A stretch of 64,000 nt of DNA from Flavilitoribacter nigricans DSM 23189 = NBRC 102662 (GTDB taxonomy: Bacteria > Bacteroidota > Bacteroidia > Chitinophagales > Saprospiraceae). A program made the translations under genes and the position numbers. Location: the NCBI RefSeq assembly GCF_002646595.1, contig NZ_PDUD01000002.1:186001-250000 (forward strand), written 5' to 3'. Below, in pieces: positions 51,008 through 58,994 of the stretch. Position 1 is the first letter of the stretch. Each line of letters opens with the position of its first letter. The notes under the pieces are model-generated. The model saw only the letters and a list, made by a program, of their open reading frames with translations. It was not told where the DNA came from and ran no database searches.

Positions 51008-51652
51008 CTAACTCACCCACAACTCCACCAGATGGATCACTTCCCACTGTGGCTTTTTCTCCAGTAATAAGATCACGCCACTACCACTCAGTCCTCCCCG
51101 GGTATGACTGAGATAAAGGATGGCCATATCGTCCCGGATAAGCGGGGCGGAGATCCGGTAGAGCCCGTTCGATCCGGGATGCCTCGCGTAGAATCGCTCC
51201 CATCCGCGTTTGCCCTTGAACTGCCGCCGTAGCGATCGGTTGGACCGCAACTGCAGGTTGTATTCCGGCAATTGCAGATCCCCTTGCTTTATCCGGCTCA
51301 GTTCGCCTTCCCGATCATTGAATGCGAGCATCAGATCCAACCAGGAGCTGTCTCCGGCAATAATACCGGCCAGTTCACTTTCGCCGTAGGAAACCGAATA
51401 ATACAGGATGGAATCCGGATTGGTCGTAATTTCCAGTATCGCCAGTCCCTGCTTTCGCACCTGCTTGTCCAGTACCAGCGTTCGGTAAACGGTGGAATCG
51501 TAAACGTAATCCTTCGCCAGATCGTAGCGAAGGGCCGCCTCCATAACCCGGGCCTGCTCCTGGTTTATCCGGATCCGGCCCTGACTTATTCCCACCGGCA
51601 TACTTAGGTAAAACAGCAATGGGATCAGGAGCCATCGATAGCGACTGGTCAT
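51008..51652 (-). CDS. secreted protein of unknown function
   Basis: The 214-residue product has a signal peptide (MTSRYRWLLIPLLFYLSMPVGIS, about 1-24) and no named domain that I recognise. The C-terminal half has the pattern RFYARHPGSNGLYRISAPLI followed by ILYLSHTRGGLSGSG and VILLLEKKPQWEVIHL. This is a recurrent arrangement in Bacteroidota hypothetical proteins (an F-x-Y-P-x-S-G-x-x-x-S strand, a G-rich turn, then a Trp-containing strand). It is 42 bases downstream of the OmpA/PD40 gene on the same strand and could be its co-transcribed partner in the periplasm. The start is the only ATG before the signal peptide. Confidence 0.75.
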   Translation of the reverse strand: MTSRYRWLLIPLLFYLSMPVGISQGRIRINQEQARVMEAALRYDLAKDYVYDSTVYRTLVLDKQVRKQGLAILEITTNPDSILYYSVSYGESELAGIIAGDSSWLDLMLAFNDREGELSRIKQGDLQLPEYNLQLRSNRSLRRQFKGKRGWERFYARHPGSNGLYRISAPLIRDDMAILYLSHTRGGLSGSGVILLLEKKPQWEVIHLVELWVS

Positions 51653-51694
51653 GTTTTCTATTTTAATTGCAGAAAAATCTTCGGATCGCAGTGA

Positions 51695-54600
51695 TCAGTT
51701 CACGATCTTAATCTCCACCCGTCGGTTTTGGGCCCGGCCTTCCGGAGTATCGTTCGATTCTACCGGCTTGTTTTCACCAAAACCTTTGGCCTCCAGCCGG
51801 TCGGCTTCCAGGCCACGACCGATGAGGTATTGCCGAACCGCCTTGGCCCGGTTCTCGGATAACAGCAAATTAGCCGCGCCATCGCCCACCGTATCCGTAT
51901 GGCCGTGCACCTCGATGGAGAGATCATTGTCCTTCACCCATTCGGCCAGTCCATTCAGTTCGGGGAAAGATTCCGGTTTGATCTCGTATTTGGCCGTTTC
52001 GAAAAAGAGGTTGTTCAGCGGTACGGCCAGGTCTTTCGCTTTCATTTCCTCGACGGTAATGATGGTCATGGCTTTTTCCAGCCGGTGGTGGTAGAGCTTT
52101 TCGCTAAAATCCAGATTGCCCGAGATCGGAAAATAGCCATCCTTTTTAATGGTGTACCCGTAACGGCCCAGACTCGGCAAAGTAGCAAAGAAAGTGCCGT
52201 CTCCCGGATCGCTGGCGGTATTCTGGATCACCTCGCCGGTTTCCAAATTGACCCAGTTGATCATCGCCTCGATCGGTTCACCGTCGATACTGGTCAGCAG
52301 GCCGCTGACGGTGGCCACGGGTTTTGGCTGATAGGCTTCCGGTAGGGGCATTATGAAAATATCACCCACCCCGTTGCGGGACAGGATATTGAAATAACCC
52401 TGTTTGCCGTCCGTAGTTACCTTAAAGCTCCAGTCGTTGGCCCGGGTATTGAAGCCCGGTCCCAGATTGACCGGCTCGCTCCAGTTGGTCCAGCTATCGT
52501 CCAGTCGTTTACTCACAAAGATGTCCAGACCGCCCAAACCCCGGTGCCCGGCGGAGCTGAAATAGAGCGTTTCCATATCCGGATGCAGGAAAGGGCTCCG
52601 GTCGTCCTTGTCCGTATTGATGCTGTCACCGACAGACATGGCCGGCCCCCAACTGCCATCCTCCTGCAGGAGGGAAACGTAGATGTCCTTATTGCCCCGC
52701 AGCACACCGACTTCCGAAGTGAAGATGATAGCCTTCCCGTCCGCGGTTACCCGCGCATCCGCCTGCCAGTGGGAGCGGTTGATGTTTTTATTTAGCGGTT
52801 TGGGCTTGGACCATCCGTCTTTGGTCTTGACGCTGGTACCGATCCGGCCCTCAAAGAAGACGAGCATCTGGTTGCCGTCGGCGGAGACCGCTTCCGGCGC
52901 CTCGTTATCTTCGGTAGTGAGCTCACTGATCGGGGTAGCAGTCTGCCAGTTGCCCCGCTCATCCCGGGTAGCGACAAAAATGTCCTCATTGATCTTATCG
53001 GTGCCCGTATTGCGACAGAAGTAGATGGTTTGATCGTCGGCCGTGATCACTGCACTGTATTCTTCCTGTTCGGTGTTGATCCGGGAACTGATCCCTTCCG
53101 GTTCCGCTCTGCGGGTCGGATGAAAAGTTTCCAGCCAACGGGAGTATTCCGGGAGCTGGTTGCCGAAATCCCCTGCGTATTGCTGCAGGGTCTGGTAGGC
53201 GCCATCCCAGTCCCTGGCCTCGAAATAATCTTCCAGCATTAGCCAGAGTGCTTCGAAGGCCTTCAGTGCGGGCGCATTGCTCCGGATGTAGCGGACAAAA
53301 CCGTCGTGTTTGTCGGCGCTGTAGCTCAGGACTTCTTCGTCCGTCAGGGGCACCGTGGCCAGGGCGTCTTCCAACGCACCGAAGTTGGGATAATCGGGAT
53401 AGTTTTCCATGAAACGGCTGATCGCCGGGGCACTTTCCTTTTCGGGAAAGGTCTGCCATAGACGGACCAGCAGTTCCGGCCGCCGCTCGTGATCCCCATA
53501 GTCCTTGAGGAATCCTTCCACACTCTGATACTGCCCATCCGCCAGTAGGCGCTCTACCAGGAGGTCCATGGCCTGCTGCCGGTAAGGACTTTCCGGTTTC
53601 GCTTTGAGGAAGCGGAAAAGTTCGGGCGTGCCCTCCCCTGCCTGCAGGCGTTCCCACTCGGAGCGTTCGGCTTCCGCCAGAAAACTGATCTGATCCGCAG
53701 CGATCGAATCCGGAAAAGGAAACTCCGGATGCACTTTTAAAAAACGATCGAGATTTTCGGCCCCGGGCCGCTCCTGCTTATAGGTCAGGTAATACCGCCA
53801 CCAGATCGAATCGATCTTGGAATACCCGGGATGTTTATCGATAAAGGCCCGAAACGCACCCAGCGCTTTGCCGACCTGCAATTTTTCGTAAGAACGATCC
53901 AGGAACACTTCTTCATCGGCAGTGAAGCGTTCCGGATAGGGAAAATCCGGATTATTGGTTCTGAACCGGTCCAGATCACTGATGCTGTTGAAGCGGACCT
54001 TCAGACTTTCGTACCAGGTGCCGTATACCTGATCACGGGCGACATGATCCGGATAATCGGCCAGAAACTGCCGGCTCAGGACTGTATCCGCCTGCTGGAC
54101 CAGCCGCATACCCAGGCTGTCTACTGCGTAGCGCGTGATTGGGGCCGAGGGATAATTGGCGATAAAATCCCGGTACCCGGTCACGGGGCCGTACCAGAGG
54201 GCCTGAAATTCTTCGAACAGGCTATCGCGGACATACACATGATCCGGGTGTTGTTCGGCAAAAGCCGCATAACCCGCCCAGCCCTGCCGATCGATGTAGC
54301 GCTCAAACTGTAAACGTTCCGCCGCGTCGTACAGATCCCGATCTTTGGATTTCAACTCCTCGCCGTAGTCTTCGAGCAGTCGGGTATAGGCCAGTTCGGT
54401 GTCCTGCGAGCGGGCATTTTCAAAGGCTAGCCGGTTGCGCGCGGAAATCGCCTTGCCTTCGTAGCGGGTACCCGAACCCGGAAAGTCTTCCACGAACTTT
54501 TGGTAGGCAGCCAGGGTATTTTCCTCTTCCGCTTTCGCCAGCGCCGCTTTCAGGATGTCCGTACGCCGGCGACCGATCTGGGAAGAACTGACGTCTTTGG

Positions 54601-54892
54601 AGATCTTTCCCTTATCCTTATAGTCCAGGGCCTTGTAGGCTTCCCGGGCGGCTTCGATGTAACTGTAGGCGGAATCCAGACGAAATTTCGGAAATTCCGG
54701 TTCGGAATAGATGTAGGCCAGGCCGTAGTAGCCGATCACCCGGTCTTTTTCATCGGGTAATGCGGAACGCAATAAAGGCTCCGCTTCGGTCAATGCGCCC
54801 TGTTCGATGAGTTTTACGGCCCGGCTGGCCTGAGCCGCGAGCAATTGCGTGGACAATAGCAGGCAAAAGGAAAGAATAAGTTTGTAATACAT
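51695..54892 (-). CDS. OmpA-family protein with TPR-like helices and PD40 beta-propeller
   Basis: From the ATG at 54892 the product is 1065 residues with a signal peptide (MYYKLILSFCLLLSTQLLAA); the ATG at 54907 gives five more residues and is the alternative. The first about 600 residues are helical TPR-like repeats with recurring F-x-x-x-P-x-x-x-Y/F motifs (FVEDFPGSGTRY, FAEQHPDHVYV, FRAFIDKHPGYSK). Then come PD40 propeller blades (DIFVATRDERGNW, DIYVSLLQEDGSW, TLYFSSAGHRGLGGLDIFVS), a CarboxypepD_reg-like beta domain (VSGLLTSIDGEPIEAMI) and a C-terminal OmpA peptidoglycan-binding domain (LSIEVHGHTDTVGDG to NRRVEIKIV). This layout is typical of Bacteroidota periplasmic proteins near PorE, a T9SS component, but the TPR part here is much longer. 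Function not established. Confidence 0.9.
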   Translation of the reverse strand: MYYKLILSFCLLLSTQLLAAQASRAVKLIEQGALTEAEPLLRSALPDEKDRVIGYYGLAYIYSEPEFPKFRLDSAYSYIEAAREAYKALDYKDKGKISKDVSSSQIGRRRTDILKAALAKAEEENTLAAYQKFVEDFPGSGTRYEGKAISARNRLAFENARSQDTELAYTRLLEDYGEELKSKDRDLYDAAERLQFERYIDRQGWAGYAAFAEQHPDHVYVRDSLFEEFQALWYGPVTGYRDFIANYPSAPITRYAVDSLGMRLVQQADTVLSRQFLADYPDHVARDQVYGTWYESLKVRFNSISDLDRFRTNNPDFPYPERFTADEEVFLDRSYEKLQVGKALGAFRAFIDKHPGYSKIDSIWWRYYLTYKQERPGAENLDRFLKVHPEFPFPDSIAADQISFLAEAERSEWERLQAGEGTPELFRFLKAKPESPYRQQAMDLLVERLLADGQYQSVEGFLKDYGDHERRPELLVRLWQTFPEKESAPAISRFMENYPDYPNFGALEDALATVPLTDEEVLSYSADKHDGFVRYIRSNAPALKAFEALWLMLEDYFEARDWDGAYQTLQQYAGDFGNQLPEYSRWLETFHPTRRAEPEGISSRINTEQEEYSAVITADDQTIYFCRNTGTDKINEDIFVATRDERGNWQTATPISELTTEDNEAPEAVSADGNQMLVFFEGRIGTSVKTKDGWSKPKPLNKNINRSHWQADARVTADGKAIIFTSEVGVLRGNKDIYVSLLQEDGSWGPAMSVGDSINTDKDDRSPFLHPDMETLYFSSAGHRGLGGLDIFVSKRLDDSWTNWSEPVNLGPGFNTRANDWSFKVTTDGKQGYFNILSRNGVGDIFIMPLPEAYQPKPVATVSGLLTSIDGEPIEAMINWVNLETGEVIQNTASDPGDGTFFATLPSLGRYGYTIKKDGYFPISGNLDFSEKLYHHRLEKAMTIITVEEMKAKDLAVPLNNLFFETAKYEIKPESFPELNGLAEWVKDNDLSIEVHGHTDTVGDGAANLLLSENRAKAVRQYLIGRGLEADRLEAKGFGENKPVESNDTPEGRAQNRRVEIKIVN

Positions 54893-54907
54893 AGGGATGT
54901 TTGACAT

Positions 54908-55301
54908 ATTTTCAGGGTTTAGATATGGCTATCGGCTATTGGGATCCTGCACAGTCGGCTCCTTCGGGTGGATCCAGTCGTTGACTTAGACGGTCGGGTA
55001 GGTGGTTATCGCCCGAATTTTTCCCGTTCAATCTACCGGTTCCAAAACTTCGGCAGGATTCCGGGGCGAAACGTCCCACAGTAACAAATATCCGGATAAA
55101 CCAGCAAAAAATGATGCCGGAAGAATGCCTAATTTGGCCTGTTTCTACAATCCGGGATCTGTAATGGAAAGTTTGCCATCGTAAAATCTATTTCACTCAA
55201 TAGAACTATACCAACGATGTGGATACGATACGTATTTTCCGGCAGGGTCATTACACCGGGTTTTATGCTGCCTGGTGAAAATAAACGCCCATCGTTTCAT
55301 C
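54908..55301. other. intergenic stretch without a recognisable gene
   Basis: About 390 bases between the OmpA/PD40 gene (starting leftward) and the 3' end of the glycosidase-like gene. It must hold the promoter of the OmpA/PD40 gene, but I see no full TAnnTTTG match on the minus strand. No hairpin of note follows the glycosidase-like gene. Confidence 0.45.
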
Positions 55302-56723
55302 CTAAAATTGCACCAAAGCCAGCCAGTGTCCGCTGCCGGGTACTTCCAGCGGCTGCGGTTTTCCCCCGGCAATAGTTGCGGCTTGCTGCCAGTGGGGGCG
55401 GTCATCCAGGATAGACAGCCACTGTACCCGGGCGGTGCCTTCGTGACCGGTGAGGTCCAGATCGACGGCTCCTCCATCCGGGAAATAGAGCAGGTAAGTC
55501 CGGCCATCGATGTAGGAAAGAAAAGCTTCATTATCGGATCGGTTCAGCAGTTTTTCGGAAGTTACATCGGGTTGGGCCTCATGCAGGTCGAAACTATCGA
55601 GCAGTAGCCGGGCCGCCCGCAGGGATTGCTGTACCGGAGCGCTGAGCCCGAGACCGGAAGGCGGACGGTGGAAGCGGATGGATGCCGCGCCGCCGAGCAG
55701 GCTGCGCCAGAAGCGTTCCAGAGCATCCCGCTCGCTACCGTAGCGGGAAGTTTCCGCACCGTAGATCTTTACGTGGTTAAGCGGTCGTTTTCCGTCCCGA
55801 ATATACTCCCGTACCCAGTGAAGGTTATCCCAGTGCTCCTGTCCCTTATTGTGATTATTCTGGGAAATATCGATAAAGTCGTACAGTTCCGGATGATCGA
55901 AGGTGGCGAGGTGCTCTTCGTCTTTCAGGTCCCAGGCATCCCACATTTCGGTGGTAAAAATGGTTTTGCCCCGGGCAGCAGCTTTCTCCTTTAGATATTG
56001 CGCCCAGTAAGCGCCCCAGGCCGGATCCCCGTTGGTCTCGTTATCCATACAGTAGAGGATATGACCGTAATTCAGAGCGATCTCCAATACCTTATCGATG
56101 TACTTTCGCTGATATTTCAGAACCAGGGCGTTGCTGTCCAGTGCCGGCACCGCGAAGAAAAAGGGATTGTCATTACTGCCCGGATGCCGGGGGTACAGGT
56201 CCTGCAGTCCACTGGCCGTCGTATCGTAATTGATGTTATTCGCCGGCCGGTAGGGATTGCTCAACCAGGGATCACGGGCAAAATCAAAACGGTCCCACAT
56301 TTCGAACTGAACGATGATATCCCGTTCGTGGGTCCACTCCAGCAGGCGTTGCAGGCGATTGAAATACGCCGTATCGAAGCGTTCCAGGTCGTACAGTCCG
56401 TCTTCGTTTCGGGCGAACGCCCAGACATTGCCGGTATCCCGCGAACTCAGGGTGTTACGAATGTAATTGCCCCCGGCGGCCGACAGCGCTTCCAGATGAG
56501 CTTCCAGCCCGTCGATCTGAAAGAGATTATCTTCGCGGCTACCGCCGATCAGCACCGTAGGCCGGCCGTTGTAACTCCAGTAGGCCGGATTTTCGGCGTA
56601 GATCGCCAGTCCCTCTTCCGTCGGCTCGGGATCACTCCCACCCACCGGGGCGTTGCTGGTACAGGAAGTACAAAGGACCAGCAATGCCAGCCAGCCCGGA
56701 AGGAATAGTTTTGGATACGACAT
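55302..56723 (-). CDS. TIM-barrel glycoside-hydrolase-like lipoprotein (DUF4038/GH140-like)
   Basis: The 473-residue protein has a lipoprotein signal (MSYPKLFLPGWLALLVLCTSC, Cys21). Its order fits a (beta/alpha)8 hydrolase: WSYNGRPTVLIGGSREDN (about 48-65), GGNYIRNTL, HERDIIVQFEMWDRFDF (about 130-146), ILYCMDNETNGDPAW (about 217-231; the NE is the likely acid/base of a clan A-type barrel) and HVKIYGAETSRYGSERD (about 320, second possible Glu). A C-terminal beta domain follows (FLSYIDGRTYLLYFPDGGAV; LEVPGSGHWLALVQF), like the 'putative collagen-binding domain' seen in GH140-type enzymes. Substrate unknown. It stands apart from the PUL at 29-43 kb. Confidence 0.78.
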   Translation of the reverse strand: MSYPKLFLPGWLALLVLCTSCTSNAPVGGSDPEPTEEGLAIYAENPAYWSYNGRPTVLIGGSREDNLFQIDGLEAHLEALSAAGGNYIRNTLSSRDTGNVWAFARNEDGLYDLERFDTAYFNRLQRLLEWTHERDIIVQFEMWDRFDFARDPWLSNPYRPANNINYDTTASGLQDLYPRHPGSNDNPFFFAVPALDSNALVLKYQRKYIDKVLEIALNYGHILYCMDNETNGDPAWGAYWAQYLKEKAAARGKTIFTTEMWDAWDLKDEEHLATFDHPELYDFIDISQNNHNKGQEHWDNLHWVREYIRDGKRPLNHVKIYGAETSRYGSERDALERFWRSLLGGAASIRFHRPPSGLGLSAPVQQSLRAARLLLDSFDLHEAQPDVTSEKLLNRSDNEAFLSYIDGRTYLLYFPDGGAVDLDLTGHEGTARVQWLSILDDRPHWQQAATIAGGKPQPLEVPGSGHWLALVQF

Positions 56724-56760
56724 AGTTTGTTTGCTTATGCTACGGATCTATCCAGACGAT

Positions 56761-58068
56761 TTAATCAATAATGGATTGATAAATCGCATTCTGGATCCGG
56801 GCGAAAAAGGCATCTTTATTTTGAAAAGGCAATACCTGCGTCATGATGATCCCGAACAGTTCTTCCTGGGGATCCACCCAAAAATCCGTTCCGAAAATAC
56901 CCGCCCAGCGGTAATTACCCGGCGAACCCAGCTTTTGGGCCGCGCCCCGCTCCGTGGTGATAGCAAAACCCAGACCGAAGGCTTCCGGGCCGCCCGGCGT
57001 ACCGTGCAGGTGATCCATCGTCATGAGTTCCACCGTTTTTTTGCCGAGTAGAATGTGTCCGTTATAATCTCCTTTGTTGAGCAACATCTGCAGAAATGCC
57101 GCGTAATCGGTCGCGGTGGAGACCAGTCCGGCCCCACCCGAAAAATAACGCCGGGCACCGGTATAGGGAAATTTGCCGTTGGGATCAGGATTGACCTGCA
57201 CCTGAGCCGCATCATTGTGAAAATAGAGTCCGGCCAGGCGGTCCGCTTTCGATTCCGACATGTAAAAATGGGTATCCTTCATCCCCAGGGGTTCGAAAAT
57301 GCGTTCGGCGAGATATTCATCCAGCGCCTGCCCCGAGATCACTTCGATCAGGTAACCCAGCAGATCCGTACTCAGTCCGTAGGTCCACCGCGCTCCCGGT
57401 TCGTGGACCAGGGGCATTTCACTGAGCACCTTCATATTTTCTTCCAGTGATACATCGAGCGTGGAGTAGCCCTGGATCAGGCCTTTCTCCCGGGCGATCG
57501 CGCCCAGTGCCGGATGGATAAACGGATAACCGATGCCGGATGTGTGCGACAGCAACTGGCGAAAAGTGATCGCCTGGGTGGCCGCTTTGGTGGTATAGCT
57601 ACCGTCCGCTTCGTTCCATTCGTCGAGCACCTCCATTTCCGCGAAAGCGGGAACAAATTTGGCGATGGGATCGTCCAGCAGGAATTTTCCTTCTTCGTAG
57701 AGCATCATAATCCCCACGCTAACGACCGGTTTGGTCATGGAGGCCATGCGAAAAATATCATCGGCCGCCATCGGATCTTTGGCGGCTACATCCCGATAAC
57801 CGAAAGTTTCCAGGTAGGGGATCTGGCCTTTACGCCCGATCATGACTACCGCTCCCGGCAGGTATTGGTCGGCCACCGCCTGTTCCAGCAGGGTATTGAT
57901 CCGATTCAGACGGGGAGCGGAGATCCCTACATTTTCGGGAGCAGTAGGACTTAACAGAATAGGTTCGGAAATGGAAACAGCCGACGTCTGGGCCAATGGT
58001 CTTTCTATTGGCAGAACGGTCAGGGAGAGCAATAAAAGTGAGAATAATGTCTTGTAAATTTTGATCAT
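56761..58068 (-). CDS. serine hydrolase, class C beta-lactamase fold
   Basis: From the ATG at 58068 the product is 435 residues with a signal peptide (MIKIYKTLFSLLLLSLTVLP); an ATG at 58101 would add 11 residues before it. It is an esterase/beta-lactamase-fold enzyme: RMASMTKPVVS (Ser about 107, Lys about 110) carries the nucleophile, WTYGLSTDLLGYL (about 225-237) the YxS/N motif, and WAGIFGTDFWVDP (about 385-397) stands where a KTG/HxG motif is expected, as in EstB-type esterases. FRQLLSHTSGIGYPF is the conserved segment after motif 1. It is unrelated in detail to the other serine hydrolase at 44349-45374 beyond the fold. It lies 37 bases after the glycosidase-like gene start but is upstream in the same direction, so both may form one transcript. 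Confidence 0.87.
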   Translation of the reverse strand: MIKIYKTLFSLLLLSLTVLPIERPLAQTSAVSISEPILLSPTAPENVGISAPRLNRINTLLEQAVADQYLPGAVVMIGRKGQIPYLETFGYRDVAAKDPMAADDIFRMASMTKPVVSVGIMMLYEEGKFLLDDPIAKFVPAFAEMEVLDEWNEADGSYTTKAATQAITFRQLLSHTSGIGYPFIHPALGAIAREKGLIQGYSTLDVSLEENMKVLSEMPLVHEPGARWTYGLSTDLLGYLIEVISGQALDEYLAERIFEPLGMKDTHFYMSESKADRLAGLYFHNDAAQVQVNPDPNGKFPYTGARRYFSGGAGLVSTATDYAAFLQMLLNKGDYNGHILLGKKTVELMTMDHLHGTPGGPEAFGLGFAITTERGAAQKLGSPGNYRWAGIFGTDFWVDPQEELFGIIMTQVLPFQNKDAFFARIQNAIYQSIID

Positions 58069-58221
58069 AGCGCTTTGGATTTTGTTTAACCGAAGAGCCA
58101 TATCGGGTCGGCACTCCGGGTTGATCTACAAGATAGCGATTTCTCCCAGAAGCTAAAGACCGCTTCCCTCCCAGGCGTCGGAAGAGTTGGGACCCGATTA
58201 CGGCATACAAGCTTTTTGTGC

Positions 58222-58269
58222 TACATTTGTTAGTGCACGGAAGGACCGGATCCCTGTAGACAGAGGATC
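58222..58269 (+). promoter_or_regulatory. candidate marR promoter and downstream palindrome
   Basis: TACATTTG at 58222-58229 is a full -7 match, but the nearest TTG upstream (58187) is 32 bases away. Just after the expected start, GATCC-CTGT (58249-58257) faces ACAG-A-GGATC (58260-58269), a near-perfect palindrome suited to autoregulation or to an RNA hairpin. Confidence 0.35.
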
Positions 58270-58304
58270 TTTTCCGGAAGGTGCTAGTATGAAAAACAGC
58301 TCGG

Positions 58305-58757
58305 ATGGATAACAATGGATTAGTTGAACAACCCATTGAGAAACTCTATGTATTCTTAATGGAACAGATCATTCAAAAATACCGGGAAATTGCCGGAGAA
58401 ACCCTGGATCGCTACCAGACCGGACTTAGCGTAGATGAATGGATCGTACTGAAACAGGTGAGTGAGAACGACGGGTGTAGTCAGATCGAGCTGGCGCGGT
58501 CCACCCTGACCGGTCCGGCCAAAATGACCAGAACGATCGACACTTTGGCCAGAAAAAAACTCATCGATAAACAATTGTCGGAAACTGACCGGCGCCGTCA
58601 TCAGATTTTTGTTTCCCCAAAAGGAAAAAAACTCATTCGTGAACTCTGGCCGGAAGTACTGGCCTACCGCCAGTTGGCGCTCAAGAATTTTTCCACGTCT
58701 GACAAGCAGTCCTTATCCCGCCTACTGCACCAAATGGTGGAGAATCTGGAAAGCTAG
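58305..58757 (+). CDS. MarR-family transcriptional regulator
   Basis: The 150-residue protein is a MarR winged-helix repressor. Helices at the N-terminus (IEKLYVFLMEQIIQKYREIA) form the dimer interface; SQIELARSTLTGPAKMTRTI (about 65-84) is the helix-turn-helix with its recognition helix; and LSETDRRRHQIFVSPKGKKL (about 93-112) is the wing with the conserved D-R-R. MarR dimers bind 15-20 bp palindromes and release them on binding phenolic or lipophilic ligands, often to control efflux genes. The convergent neighbour is an MFS transporter, and a perfect 18-bp palindrome lies 24 bases after the stop codon (58781-58798). Confidence 0.92.
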   Translation: MDNNGLVEQPIEKLYVFLMEQIIQKYREIAGETLDRYQTGLSVDEWIVLKQVSENDGCSQIELARSTLTGPAKMTRTIDTLARKKLIDKQLSETDRRRHQIFVSPKGKKLIRELWPEVLAYRQLALKNFSTSDKQSLSRLLHQMVENLES

Positions 58758-58780
58758 CCGACAAATTGAGCATAAAAAAT

Positions 58781-58798
58781 TAATTTCATTTGAAATTA
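58781..58798. promoter_or_regulatory. perfect 18-bp palindrome, candidate MarR operator
   Basis: TAATTTCA-TT-TGAAATTA is an exact 8+8 inverted repeat. It overlaps the -33 element (TTTG, 58789-58792) of the promoter at 58789-58819 and lies 24 bases after the marR stop codon, so a bound MarR dimer would block that promoter. Binding is inferred. Confidence 0.5.
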
Positions 58799-58819
58799 TC
58801 TCATTAAAAACTATATTTG
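58789..58819 (+). promoter_or_regulatory. consensus promoter upstream of candidate RNA C
   Basis: TTTG (58789-58792), a 19-base spacer and TATATTTG (58812-58819): the best match to the Bacteroidota promoter in the window. It fires toward the 3' end of the convergent MFS gene, and no plus-strand ORF follows. Confidence 0.65.
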
Positions 58820-58825
58820 TGACGC

Positions 58826-58994
58826 CTTAAATTACCCGACTGAATTACTAAGCCACGAATAAGGCGGCGTATCACGAATATCTTTTGCCCGGAAAAATGG
58901 GCTTATAGCATTTAAGCAGTTTGATTAATCATTGACACTACAAGATATAAATGCTATAATTCGTGTACACCGACGAATTCGTGGCTTTCTTTTT
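58826..58994 (+). ncRNA. candidate structured RNA C, about 170 nt
   Basis: The region folds as a long rod. AAGCCACGAAT (58850-58860) pairs with ATTCGTGGCTT (58977-58987), GGCGTA with TACACC (one mismatch), CACGAAT (58873-58879) with ATTCGTG (58959-58965), and TATAGCATTTA (58904-58914) with TAAATGCTATA (58948-58958). A side hairpin GCCC/GGGC (58887-58902) sits in one internal loop, and the 3' strand of the inner stems is continuous. The outer stem is followed by TCTTTTT, like a terminator. It could be a 6S-like or antisense RNA (its end overlaps the MFS stop codon), or a REP-like element built of CACGAAT units. On the other strand it can terminate the MFS gene. Confidence 0.5.

Noticed and set aside
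55193-55531. 112-codon minus-strand ORF at the end of the glycosidase-like gene
   Set aside because: It overlaps the well-supported glycosidase-like frame and has no signal or domain.
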